A DNA stretch of 64,000 bases from Pseudomonas abyssi (GTDB taxonomy: Bacteria > Pseudomonadota > Gammaproteobacteria > Pseudomonadales > Pseudomonadaceae), in contig NZ_NTMR01000019.1 of NCBI RefSeq assembly GCF_002307495.1, positions 1 to 64,000 on the forward strand. Reading direction: 5' to 3'. Below, in pieces: positions 25,696-34,418 of this stretch. The notes under the pieces were generated by a model that saw nothing but the letters and a program-made list of their open reading frames with translations, was not told where the DNA came from and searched no databases. The first letter of the stretch is position 1. The number at the start of each line of letters is the position of its first letter. The position numbers and the translations under genes were made by a program.

Positions 25696-28600
25696 TGCCA
25701 ACCCCCCGCTCCTCCAATCGCACAGCACTGGTGGTCCTGGCCGCCGGCCTGGCCTGTACCCTGCTGGCCAGCTGGTTGCTCGAACGCGCCAACACGCGCC
25801 ACGTCGATGACGCGCTCAGCGCCGCTACCGAACGCGCCGCCAAGGCCGTGACCACCCGCATCGAGCTGTATCAATACGGCCTGCGCGGCGCCCGCGGCGC
25901 AATTTTGACCGGCGGCGAGTGGGGCATCAGCCGGGAGCAGTTCATCAACTATGCTCGCACCCGCGACGAAGACATCGAGTTTCCGGGCGCGCGCGGCTTC
26001 GGTTTCATTCGCCGGGTGCCCATGGAACAGGAAGCGGACTTTATCGCCCGCGCCCGCGCCGACGGCGTGCCGGACTTCAGCGTGCGCCAGTTAACGCCGC
26101 ACGACGATGAGCGCTACATCATCGAGTACGTCGAGCCGGTGGATCGCAACCGCCAGGCGATCGGCCTGGATATCGCCTCGGAAACCAACAGACGCACTGC
26201 TGCACTGGCCGCGCTGACCAGCGGTGAAGTCCGCCTGACCGGTCCGATCACGCTGGTGCAGGCCACCGGCAAGCCGCTGCAATCCTTTCTTATCCTGCTG
26301 CCGATCTACCGCACCGCCGCCACCCCGGACACCGTCGAGGCCCGTCTGCGTGAAGGCTATGGCTGGAGCTACGCCCCGCTGCTGACCGAAGAGGTACTCA
26401 GTGGCCTGCAGCTGCAACTCGAAGGCCAGGGCCTGCAAATCCACCTCAGCGACGTGACCGACGCCAGTGAGCCGGTTGCCTTCTACCACGGTAATCCGCC
26501 GGCTGCGGGCCTCGACCCGCGCCTGCTGCAGCGTGTTGAGCGCGAAGTCTACGGTCGTCACTGGCAAATCGAGTTAAGCGCCGGCCCTACCTTTGTCGCG
26601 GCTCAAGGGGTGATCTCGCCCTGGCTGATCGCCAGCGCCGGCGTACTGGCCAGTCTGCTGCTGGCAGCCCTGACCAGCGCCCTGCAGCTCAACCGCTACC
26701 GCCACCGCCAGCTGCAAAGCCAGCAGGCGCGGCTGGCGGCGATCGTTAACAGCTCGGCAGACGCGATCATCGGCCAGTCACTGGACGGCCACGTAGTCAG
26801 CTGGAACCGCGGCGCCGAACAGATCTTCGGCTACAGCGCGGACCAGGCGGTGGGCCGCTCGCTGCTGGAGCTGATCGTGCCATCCCAGAGCACCGCTGAG
26901 GAGCAGGCGATTCAGCTACGCATCGCCCGTGGCGAGCAGGTAAACCACTTCCAGGCGCGCCGCCGCCACCGCGACGGCCACCTGATTGATGTGTCTTGCT
27001 CGGTAGCACCCTTGCTGGACAACAGCGGCCAGCTCAGCGGTATCTCCAGCACGCTGCGCGACATCTCGGCGCAAAAAGCCGCCGAAACCCGCATTCTGGA
27101 ACTCAACGCCAACCTGGAAGGCCAGGTCAGCGAGCGCACCCGCGAACTGCGCGAGCTCAACGTGCTGCTCAACAACGTGCTGCAGTCAGCCTCGGAAGTC
27201 TCCATCATCGCCACCGACACCCAGGGCGTGATTCAGCTCTTCAACCGAGGTGCGGAGAACCTCTTGGGTTATCGCGCCGAACAGATGATCGGAGTGCAGA
27301 CACCGGCGATTATTCACGCACCGGAAGAAATCGAGGCGCGCAGCCGCGAGCTGAGTCGCGAGTATGGTGAGCCGATTGAAGGCTTCCGGGTGTTTGTCCA
27401 CAAACCGGAGCGCGAAGGCGCCGAGAGCCGCCAATGGACCTACGTACGCCAGGACGGCAGCCGTACCACCGTAACCCTGGTGGTGACCGCCATGCGCGAC
27501 GCCGACAGCGGTTTGGTTGGCTACCTGGGTATCGCGCTGGACATGTCCGAGGAACTGCGCCTGAGCCGTGAGACCATGGCGGCCCGCGACCAGCTGGAAC
27601 TGGCAGCCGAGGTCGCCGAACTGGGCATCTGGTCCTGGACCCCCGACAGTGGCCAGCTGCAGTGGAATGACCGCATGCTGGAGCTGTACGACTACTCCCG
27701 CGCCGAGTACGAACAAGGCCTGACCTACGCCCACTGGCGCGCGCGCCTGCTCCCCGAAGACGCCGACGCACTGGAACACCGGCTGCAGCAGGCAGTACGA
27801 GGCGAGGCAGACTTCGACATGGAGTTTCGCGTCATCAAGAGCAGTGGCAAGGTGCTGCACATTCAGGCCAAAGCGCAGGTTGAACGCGATGCCGACGGCC
27901 AGCCGGTATCGGTCATCGGCATCAACCGCGACATCACCGAGCAGCTTGAGCAACAGGCTCACCTGCGCGAAGCCAAAGAGCAGGCTGATGCCGCCAACGA
28001 GGCCAAGAGCGCCTTTTTGGCCAACATGAGCCATGAAATCCGCACGCCGATGAATGCCGTGCTGGGTATGCTCAAACTGGTACAGGGCACGGGCCTGAAT
28101 CCGCGCCAGCTCGACTACGTACTCAAGGCCCTGGGCGCAGCCCACTCGCTGCTGGGGCTGCTCAACGACATCCTCGACTACTCCAAGATCGAAGCCGGCA
28201 AACTGGATCTGGACTTGCACGACTTTGAGCTCGAGCCGCTGCTGCGCGATCTGGCCGTTGTCCTGGCGGGCAACCAGGGCGAGAAGGATCTGGAGGTGCT
28301 GTTTGACATCGACAGCAGCCTGCCGACCGTAGTGCATGGCGACAGCCTGCGCCTGCAGCAGGTACTGATCAACCTGTCGGGCAACGCGCTGAAGTTCACC
28401 GAGCACGGCCAGGTCATTGTCAGCCTTCAGCAGCTCGGCCGCACGCACGACCATGTGCAGCTGCGTATCGCGGTCAGCGATACCGGCATTGGCATCAGCC
28501 AAGAGCAGCAACAGCATATCTTTGACGGCTTTACCCAAGCCGAGGCCTCAACCACCAGACGCTTTGGCGGTACCGGGCTGGGGCTGGTGATCTGCAAGCG

Positions 28601-29930
28601 CCTGGTAGAACTGATGGGCGGCGAGCTGCAGGTTGAAAGCCAGCCGGGCCAAGGCAGCCGCTTCTGGTTTGACCTGGAGCTGGCCATTGCCAGCCCGCGC
28701 AGCGTGCAGGACAGCGCCCGCGAACAACTGCGCGACCAGCACCTGCTGGTGGTCGACGACAACCCCATCGCACTGCAGATGCTGCAGCAGATGGTCATCG
28801 AGCTGGGCTGGCAGGCTGACGTTGCGCGCAGCGGCGCCGAGGCGATTGGCCGTGTGCTGCAAAAACAACCGCCCTACGACGCCGTGCTGATGGACTGGCG
28901 CATGCCTGAAATGGACGGGCTGGAAGCCGCACGACTGATTCAGGATGCGGTGCGCGATCGCGTGCCTCAATTCACCATCATCATGGTCACCGCCCACGGC
29001 CGCGAGGTCCTGGCAGAGCAGCACAGCACCGGCCACGCCCCCTTCGCCAGTTTCCTGACCAAGCCGATCACCGCGCAGCAGCTGGTCTCCAGCCTATTGC
29101 GCGCCGAGCAGAATGACCCAGACGAGCCCGCCCCCCGCATTGAGCAAGCACCTCGCCGGCTACAGGGACTGCGCCTGCTGGTGGTCGAAGACAACGCCCT
29201 TAACCGCCAGGTGGCCAGCGAGTTGTTGGCCGGAGAAGGCGCCGAGGTTGCCCTCGCCGAGGGCGGGCTTGAGGGCGTGAGACAGGCCCTGAGCGAACCG
29301 GCCTTTGACGCAGTGCTGATGGACATACAGATGCCCGACATCGACGGCCTGGAGGCCACCCGCCGTATCCGCGCCGCCGGCAACCGCTCGACGCTGCCGA
29401 TCATCGCCATGACCGCCAACGCCTCACAAACCGACAAGGACGCCTGCCTGCAGGCTGGCATGGACGACCATGTCGGCAAACCGGTGGATCTGGAAAAGCT
29501 GGTCACCGTCATCCTGCGTCACTGCAGCGACCAACCCGCGCAACCAACATCGCCAGCGTCCACCGACGCCGGGCAGGAGTCACCCGACGCTCTGCTTAGC
29601 CGCTTTGGCGGCAAACTCACCCTGCTGCGCTCGATGCTCTCGGTATTTCCCGCGCAGACGCGCAAGCTGGTGGCCGAGCTGCAAGAGTTCGCCGATGCGG
29701 CAAACATCGACGCCATTCTGCAGCACTTGCATACCCTCAAGGGCAGCTCCGGCACCATGGGCGCAGGCGCCCTGTCACGCCGCTGCGCAGAGCTGGAGGA
29801 AGCCTTTCAGAAAGCCCCGGATAGCGCGCTGGCCGAGCCCGGCTGGATCGACGAGCTGTACGCCGAACTGGATCGCAGCGTGCAACGCCTGCAAGCAGAG
29901 GTAACGGCGCTGGAGCAGCGGCTGCAATAA
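25695..29930 (+). CDS. CHASE-PAS hybrid sensor histidine kinase with two receivers and HPt
   Basis: A 1411-residue membrane sensor. A first membrane helix lies near residues 12-28, then a periplasmic CHASE domain (about 60-270) with FPGARGFGFIRRVP and RLTGPITLVQ, and a second helix near 305-325. Three PAS domains span about 340-760. The HisKA motif FLANMSHEIRTPMN has His780, and the ATPase domain has DTGIGIS and FGGTGLGL. Two receivers follow (Asp1067 in LMDWRMPE, Asp1210 in LMDIQMPD), then an HPt domain with His1346 (LHTLKGSSG). This is a complete His-Asp-Asp-His relay. CHASE domains often bind small extracellular ligands; none can be named here. Confidence 0.93.
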   Translation: MPTPRSSNRTALVVLAAGLACTLLASWLLERANTRHVDDALSAATERAAKAVTTRIELYQYGLRGARGAILTGGEWGISREQFINYARTRDEDIEFPGARGFGFIRRVPMEQEADFIARARADGVPDFSVRQLTPHDDERYIIEYVEPVDRNRQAIGLDIASETNRRTAALAALTSGEVRLTGPITLVQATGKPLQSFLILLPIYRTAATPDTVEARLREGYGWSYAPLLTEEVLSGLQLQLEGQGLQIHLSDVTDASEPVAFYHGNPPAAGLDPRLLQRVEREVYGRHWQIELSAGPTFVAAQGVISPWLIASAGVLASLLLAALTSALQLNRYRHRQLQSQQARLAAIVNSSADAIIGQSLDGHVVSWNRGAEQIFGYSADQAVGRSLLELIVPSQSTAEEQAIQLRIARGEQVNHFQARRRHRDGHLIDVSCSVAPLLDNSGQLSGISSTLRDISAQKAAETRILELNANLEGQVSERTRELRELNVLLNNVLQSASEVSIIATDTQGVIQLFNRGAENLLGYRAEQMIGVQTPAIIHAPEEIEARSRELSREYGEPIEGFRVFVHKPEREGAESRQWTYVRQDGSRTTVTLVVTAMRDADSGLVGYLGIALDMSEELRLSRETMAARDQLELAAEVAELGIWSWTPDSGQLQWNDRMLELYDYSRAEYEQGLTYAHWRARLLPEDADALEHRLQQAVRGEADFDMEFRVIKSSGKVLHIQAKAQVERDADGQPVSVIGINRDITEQLEQQAHLREAKEQADAANEAKSAFLANMSHEIRTPMNAVLGMLKLVQGTGLNPRQLDYVLKALGAAHSLLGLLNDILDYSKIEAGKLDLDLHDFELEPLLRDLAVVLAGNQGEKDLEVLFDIDSSLPTVVHGDSLRLQQVLINLSGNALKFTEHGQVIVSLQQLGRTHDHVQLRIAVSDTGIGISQEQQQHIFDGFTQAEASTTRRFGGTGLGLVICKRLVELMGGELQVESQPGQGSRFWFDLELAIASPRSVQDSAREQLRDQHLLVVDDNPIALQMLQQMVIELGWQADVARSGAEAIGRVLQKQPPYDAVLMDWRMPEMDGLEAARLIQDAVRDRVPQFTIIMVTAHGREVLAEQHSTGHAPFASFLTKPITAQQLVSSLLRAEQNDPDEPAPRIEQAPRRLQGLRLLVVEDNALNRQVASELLAGEGAEVALAEGGLEGVRQALSEPAFDAVLMDIQMPDIDGLEATRRIRAAGNRSTLPIIAMTANASQTDKDACLQAGMDDHVGKPVDLEKLVTVILRHCSDQPAQPTSPASTDAGQESPDALLSRFGGKLTLLRSMLSVFPAQTRKLVAELQEFADAANIDAILQHLHTLKGSSGTMGAGALSRRCAELEEAFQKAPDSALAEPGWIDELYAELDRSVQRLQAEVTALEQRLQ

Positions 29931-30097
29931 GGACGTAGCTCTGTCGCTCCGCAGCCACTCCAGCATGCTCGCCCCTTTTGGCCGCTTCTATTGATAGGTT
30001 GGCATTTAATCGAAAGACAGCCAGCGCCACTACCCCTATAGTCTCCCGGCAACACCACCGTACCGCCTGAGTCTCAGCGACTAAATGGACAGCCCGC

Positions 30098-31282
30098 ATG
30101 ACCGCCGATTTTGACCCGCGCCTGGCGCGCAGCAACGTAGCCCGTCTGGCCATTGCCCAGGCGCTGGCCGGCGCCAACGCCGCAGTGATCTACGCCATCG
30201 GCGCCATCATCGGCGCCCAACTGGCACCGGATTCGGCCCTGTCGACCCTGCCAATCTCGCTGTTTGTCGTCGGCATGGCGGCCTGCATACCGCCCAGTGG
30301 GGTCATCGCCCGCCGCTATGGTCGCCGCGCGGCCTTTCTCTGGGGCAGTGCCTGCGGTGTGGCCGGCGGCCTGATCGCGGCGCTGTCGGTATTCTGGGGG
30401 GCATTCTGGTTGTTTTGCGTCGCCACCTTCTTCGGCGGCGCCTACGCCGCCGTGGTGCTGTCGTTCCGCTTTGCTGCCGCCGACTGCGTTGCACCGGCCA
30501 TGCGTCCACGAGCCTTGTCGCTGGTCATGGCTGGCGGCGTGGCCGCAGGCGTCATTGGCCCACAGCTTGTCACCGGCACCATGTACCTGTGGCCACCACA
30601 CACCTTCGTAATCACCTTCATCGCCCAAGCGCTGGTCGCAGCGCTCGCGGCGCTGGTGCTGGCTGGCGTCCGGCTGCCACTGCCAACCGCCGAAGAAGTG
30701 GCCGGTGGCGGACGACGCCTGGCCGAGCTGGTGCGCCAGCCACGCTTTGTGATGGCCGTGACCTGCGGCGCGGTCTCCTACATGCTGATGAACTTTTTGA
30801 TGACCGCCGCACCGCTGGCCATGCACATGCACGGACATTCACAGGAGAACGCCAACCTGGGCCTGCAATGGCACGTGATCGCCATGTACGCCCCAAGCTT
30901 CTTTACCGGCCGACTGATCACGCGCTTTGGCGCCAGCCGCATTGTCAGCTTCGGGTTACTGCTGACCGGCGCTTCAACGCTGGTCGGTCTGGCCGGCGTC
31001 GACGTGGCGCACTTCTGGTTGATGCTGATCCTGCTGGGAGTAGGCTGGAACTTCGGATTCGTCGGCGCTTCGGCCATGGTGCTGGAGTGCCACAGGCCGC
31101 AAGAGCGAACCAGAGTCCAGGCACTCAACGACTTTATCGTGTTCAGCACCATGGCTATCGGCTCCTTCTCCTCCGGCGGCCTGCTGACCGCCCACGGCTG
31201 GGACTTGGTACTCTGGGTTTCACTTGCCCCGCTACTGCTCGCTGCAGCGGCCATGCTGATGGGTAACCGGGCAACGTCTTAG
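30098..31282 (+). CDS. MFS transporter
   Basis: A 394-residue major-facilitator protein with about twelve hydrophobic segments. The loop IARRYGRRAAFLWG after helix 2 is the MFS motif A. Segments such as NFLMTAAPLAMHMHGHS and LGVGWNFGFVGASAMVLEC resemble uncharacterised YfkF/DHA1-like transporters found in many Pseudomonas genomes. The substrate is unknown. It stands alone, 167 bp after the hybrid kinase, in which I see no other feature. Confidence 0.85.
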   Translation: MTADFDPRLARSNVARLAIAQALAGANAAVIYAIGAIIGAQLAPDSALSTLPISLFVVGMAACIPPSGVIARRYGRRAAFLWGSACGVAGGLIAALSVFWGAFWLFCVATFFGGAYAAVVLSFRFAAADCVAPAMRPRALSLVMAGGVAAGVIGPQLVTGTMYLWPPHTFVITFIAQALVAALAALVLAGVRLPLPTAEEVAGGGRRLAELVRQPRFVMAVTCGAVSYMLMNFLMTAAPLAMHMHGHSQENANLGLQWHVIAMYAPSFFTGRLITRFGASRIVSFGLLLTGASTLVGLAGVDVAHFWLMLILLGVGWNFGFVGASAMVLECHRPQERTRVQALNDFIVFSTMAIGSFSSGGLLTAHGWDLVLWVSLAPLLLAAAAMLMGNRATS

Positions 31283-31501
31283 CACACAGCAAAACGACGA
31301 ACGGCTATCGTCCAGCAGCAACCTATCGCTGGTGCCATTTCACTCTGCAATGACCGGAACAGAGCCGTCTATCGGCCAAGTTGCGCGGTATTTCAGCCAA
31401 CCAGTCGACATCCAGCGGCCGCGCAGCTGTCATCTAATTGCAACACAGGTATCAGCCTTGTTAGATTCCCGGCTCCACCTAAAAAAATGGAAACTCCCAT
31501 C

Positions 31502-31990
31502 ATGAAACGGATCCTGATTGGTACTGTCCTCGCTGCTGCCTCCATGAATGTCTTTGCTGTTGCACCGGGCGGCCCCGGTTGCGGTTGGGGCAACATGCTG
31601 TTTGAAGGTCAAAGCGGCCTGCCTTCACACCTGATTGCCTCCATCACCAACGGCACCTCCGGTAACGCCACCTTCGGTATGACCTCCGGCACCAACGGCT
31701 GTGACACCAGCGGTCGTCTGGCCTACAACGGCAAGCCCATGCTGGTCCTGAGCAGCATCATGAGCGAGCTGTCTGAAGACGTTGCCCGCGGTGAAGGCGA
31801 AGCGCTGACCACCTACGCCGTCGTACTGGGTATCGACGTTGAAGACCGCGACCACTTTGCTGCGGTGACCCACGCGCACTTCAGCGAGATCTTCCCGAGT
31901 GCCGACGTGACCGCCGAGCAGGTTCACGCCACTACCCTGAGCCTGATGAGCAAGGACCCGATCCTGGCCAAGTACGCAGAACAGGCATAA
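31502..31990 (+). CDS. DUF3015 family exported protein
   Basis: A 162-residue protein with a Sec signal peptide (MKRILIGTVLAAASMNVFAV, cleavage near residue 19). The mature start APGGPGCGWGNMLFEGQSG with a Gly-Cys-Gly and the later NGCDTSGRL is characteristic of DUF3015, a family of unknown function common in Pseudomonas and often next to DUF4105 genes. The ATG at 31502 is chosen because it gives the signal peptide. A strong terminator follows. Confidence 0.82.
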   Translation: MKRILIGTVLAAASMNVFAVAPGGPGCGWGNMLFEGQSGLPSHLIASITNGTSGNATFGMTSGTNGCDTSGRLAYNGKPMLVLSSIMSELSEDVARGEGEALTTYAVVLGIDVEDRDHFAAVTHAHFSEIFPSADVTAEQVHATTLSLMSKDPILAKYAEQA

Positions 31991-32010
31991 TCAGTCACGG
32001 CTGATCCCGG

Positions 32011-32036
32011 AGCCGGCACTTGCCGGCTCTGTTTTT
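32011..32036 (+). terminator. Rho-independent terminator after the DUF3015 gene
   Basis: AGCCGGCA, CT, TGCCGGCT followed by CTGTTTTT forms an eight-pair hairpin with a T-rich tail 20 bases after the DUF3015 stop. It lies directly before the DUF4105 gene, which must therefore have its own weak promoter or depend on read-through. Confidence 0.8.
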
Positions 32037-32061
32037 CCTCCCTCTGCTGCTATCCCCTCCC

Positions 32062-33921
32062 ATGCTCAAACGCCTGATCCCCCTGCTGCTCGGCAGCATC
32101 AGCCTTGGTGTGCATGCTGCACCCACGGTGACCGACAGTCAGCTGCAGGCCCTGGCGACAGAGCGCCACTGGCTGAACCTTGGGCACTACCAGCCCGGTC
32201 GCTTCAGCGGGTGGCGCAGCTATGTCGATGACGACAGTTTCTTTCTGGCTGCCGATGGCGCCAGCAACCCGAGCAGTGAGCTGCAGGCCACCCTGCAAGC
32301 GCTGTACGCTCCCGTTGGAGACGATCCCAACCAGCACGCCCAGTGCCGCTATCCATCGCGCACCCGCTGGCTAAGCGAGCAGTTGCAGCTGACCGGGCTA
32401 CCGACACCCGAGTGCAGCGAGTACCGAGAGTGGTATGAGGACATCAATCCGCACGCGACCGTGCTGGTGTTCCCGGATGCCTACCTGAACAGCCCCTCCT
32501 CGATGTTCGGCCACACCCTGCTGCGCATTGATTCGCCCGACACTCAGGCCAGCGGCACCAGCCTGCTGACCTACGCCCTCAACTTTGGCGCCATGGTCGA
32601 GAGCATGGACAACAGCATGCTGTACGCCTGGAAAGGGCTGGCCGGCGGCTACCCGGGACAGTTTTCGCTGCTGCCCTACCGTGACAAGATCGGCGAATAC
32701 AGTCGTCTGGAAAACCGCGACCTGTGGGAGTACCAGCTGGACCTGAGCCCGGAAGAAACCGCGCGTATGGTCGAGCATGTCTGGGAGCTGCGTCAGGTCA
32801 TCTTTGACTACTTCTTCTTCGACGAGAACTGCTCCTATCGCCTGCTCGAGCTGCTGGAAGTCGCTCGACCCGGCTTGCGCCTGACCGAGCAGTTTCCGCT
32901 GACCGCGATCCCTGCCGATACCGTGCGCGCCGTGCGCGAGGCAGGCATGATCAGCGACGTCAACTACCGCCCCTCGCGTGAGCGCGAGCTACTGGCCCGC
33001 GCCGCACCGCTGGACGCTGACGAGCTACGCTGGGTACGTCAGCTGGCCGACGACGAGGCCGTGCTGCAGGACGACGCATACCAGGCGCTGCCGGTTGCGC
33101 GGCGCGCATTGATTCAGGAAGCCGCCTACCGTCTGGTGCGTTACGAGGCCGCCGGCCAGCAGCGCGACAGCGCCAACGCCGCGCGCAGCTACCAGATACT
33201 GCAGGCAATCAACCGCAACCCGCCGCCGGCGCTGGCCATCGAGACACCGACCTACCCGGAATATGGCCACGAGTCGCGAACCTGGCAACTCGCCGCCGGC
33301 AGCCGCGAGGGCCGCGCCTTTGCCGAATACGGCCTGCGCATGGCCTACCACGACTTGGCCGACAATCTGGCCGGCTTCCCGCTGGGTGCGCAGATCGAGC
33401 TGGGTGACATCAAGCTGCGCCAGTACGAAGGCAACCACTGGCAGCTGGAAGAGTTTGGCCTGGTCAACATTCGCTCGCTGACGCCACGCAGCGCCCTGCT
33501 CAAGCCCTGGTCCTGGCAGGTTGAAGCCGGCTGGGAGCGGGTGGCCGGCGAAGACGGGCAGCGCCGTCTGGTACCGCACCTCAACGGCGGCGGCGGCTTT
33601 GCCTGGCAGCCGTGGAACAATGTACTGGGCTACAGCATGGCAACGCTGCGTCTGGAGCATCACCGCGACTTTGATGCACCGCTGAGTGCTGCGGCCGGGT
33701 TTGATGCCGGCCTGCTCTGGCGTAACCCGATGGGTAATCTGCTGCTGGAGGCGCAGGCCGATTATTTCGACAACGGCGAGGTGCGCCGCAGCCTGAACCT
33801 GGCCCAGCAGTGGGAGCTGGTCCGCAATCTCGGCGTACGCCTGCAGGCTTCGCGAGAGTTCAGTCAGTTCAGCGCAGCGCAGACCGAGTTCGCCCTGCAA
33901 CTGCGCTGGTACTACTACTGA
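32062..33921 (+). CDS. DUF4105 (Lnb-type) periplasmic/outer-membrane protein
   Basis: A 619-residue exported protein. A signal peptide covers residues 1-17 (LIPLLLGSISLGVHA). The N-terminal DUF4105 domain contains PSSMFGHTLLRID, where Ser and His are part of a papain-like NlpC/P60-type active site, and FFDENCSYRLLELLE with a conserved Cys. The C-terminal third is rich in alternating aromatic strands and ends LQLRWYYY, suggesting an outer-membrane beta barrel. Function is unknown; a lipid- or peptide-amide hydrolase is a guess. The start has no clear ribosome site. Confidence 0.82.
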   Translation: MLKRLIPLLLGSISLGVHAAPTVTDSQLQALATERHWLNLGHYQPGRFSGWRSYVDDDSFFLAADGASNPSSELQATLQALYAPVGDDPNQHAQCRYPSRTRWLSEQLQLTGLPTPECSEYREWYEDINPHATVLVFPDAYLNSPSSMFGHTLLRIDSPDTQASGTSLLTYALNFGAMVESMDNSMLYAWKGLAGGYPGQFSLLPYRDKIGEYSRLENRDLWEYQLDLSPEETARMVEHVWELRQVIFDYFFFDENCSYRLLELLEVARPGLRLTEQFPLTAIPADTVRAVREAGMISDVNYRPSRERELLARAAPLDADELRWVRQLADDEAVLQDDAYQALPVARRALIQEAAYRLVRYEAAGQQRDSANAARSYQILQAINRNPPPALAIETPTYPEYGHESRTWQLAAGSREGRAFAEYGLRMAYHDLADNLAGFPLGAQIELGDIKLRQYEGNHWQLEEFGLVNIRSLTPRSALLKPWSWQVEAGWERVAGEDGQRRLVPHLNGGGGFAWQPWNNVLGYSMATLRLEHHRDFDAPLSAAAGFDAGLLWRNPMGNLLLEAQADYFDNGEVRRSLNLAQQWELVRNLGVRLQASREFSQFSAAQTEFALQLRWYYY

Positions 33922-33922
33922 G

Positions 33923-33946
33923 CAGCGGGGCCACACGGCCCCGCTG
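33923..33946. terminator. Hairpin between convergent genes
   Basis: AGCGGGGCC, ACAC, GGCCCCGCT gives a nine- to ten-pair GC stem located between the DUF4105 stop and the stop of the minus-strand NTF2-like gene. There is no clear T tract on either side, so it may act as an mRNA 3' end stabiliser or a weak terminator. Confidence 0.6.
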
Positions 33947-33948
33947 TA

Positions 33949-34383
33949 TCAGGCTTTGGCCTTGGCTGCCGCCAGATAGCTGGCCAGCCGGCTGCCCATT
34001 TCCTGGCCCAGCGCCTGCAAGCCGCTCAGCGGCCGCACCATCACCTCAAACTCGACGATCTTGCCCGCCTCGTTGAAGCGAATCATGTCGATACCCTTGA
34101 GCTGACGGCCATGCACTTCAGCACTGAACTCCAGCACCACGTTGAGGCCGTCGCCGGTCGCCAGCTGGCGATGATAGGTAAAGTTCTCGAACACCTGCAG
34201 CACCGTATTGAGAATGGTCGAAACCACCTCGGCGCCCGGGTACGGCGAGTGCGCCATCGGCGAGCGAAAGACGGCCTTGGCGTCCAGCAGGCTGATCAGC
34301 TCGCCCAGGTCCTTGCGCTCGACCATCTGGTGCCAATGCTCAAGCGTGGCAGCTGCAGCCGGTTGAAGTTGCAGATCTGACAT
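33949..34383 (-). CDS. NTF2/SnoaL-like small protein
   Basis: A 144-residue cone-fold protein of the NTF2/SnoaL superfamily (WHQMVERKDLGELISLLDAKAVFRSP near the start, then beta strands with GIDMIRFNEAGKIVEFEVMVRP). AAGGA precedes the ATG at 34383. It lies 35 bp downstream of the acyl-CoA ligase gene on the same strand, so the two may form an operon. Members of the fold bind small hydrophobic ligands; the role here is unknown. Confidence 0.72.
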   Translation of the reverse strand: MSDLQLQPAAAATLEHWHQMVERKDLGELISLLDAKAVFRSPMAHSPYPGAEVVSTILNTVLQVFENFTYHRQLATGDGLNVVLEFSAEVHGRQLKGIDMIRFNEAGKIVEFEVMVRPLSGLQALGQEMGSRLASYLAAAKAKA

Positions 34384-34418
34384 GGTGTTTTCCTTCTTGT
34401 AGGTGGCCAGCGCGGCCG

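Noticed and set aside
27186-28538. Antisense open frame of about 450 codons within the hybrid kinase gene
   Set aside because: It is a codon-bias shadow of a gene with intact kinase motifs.
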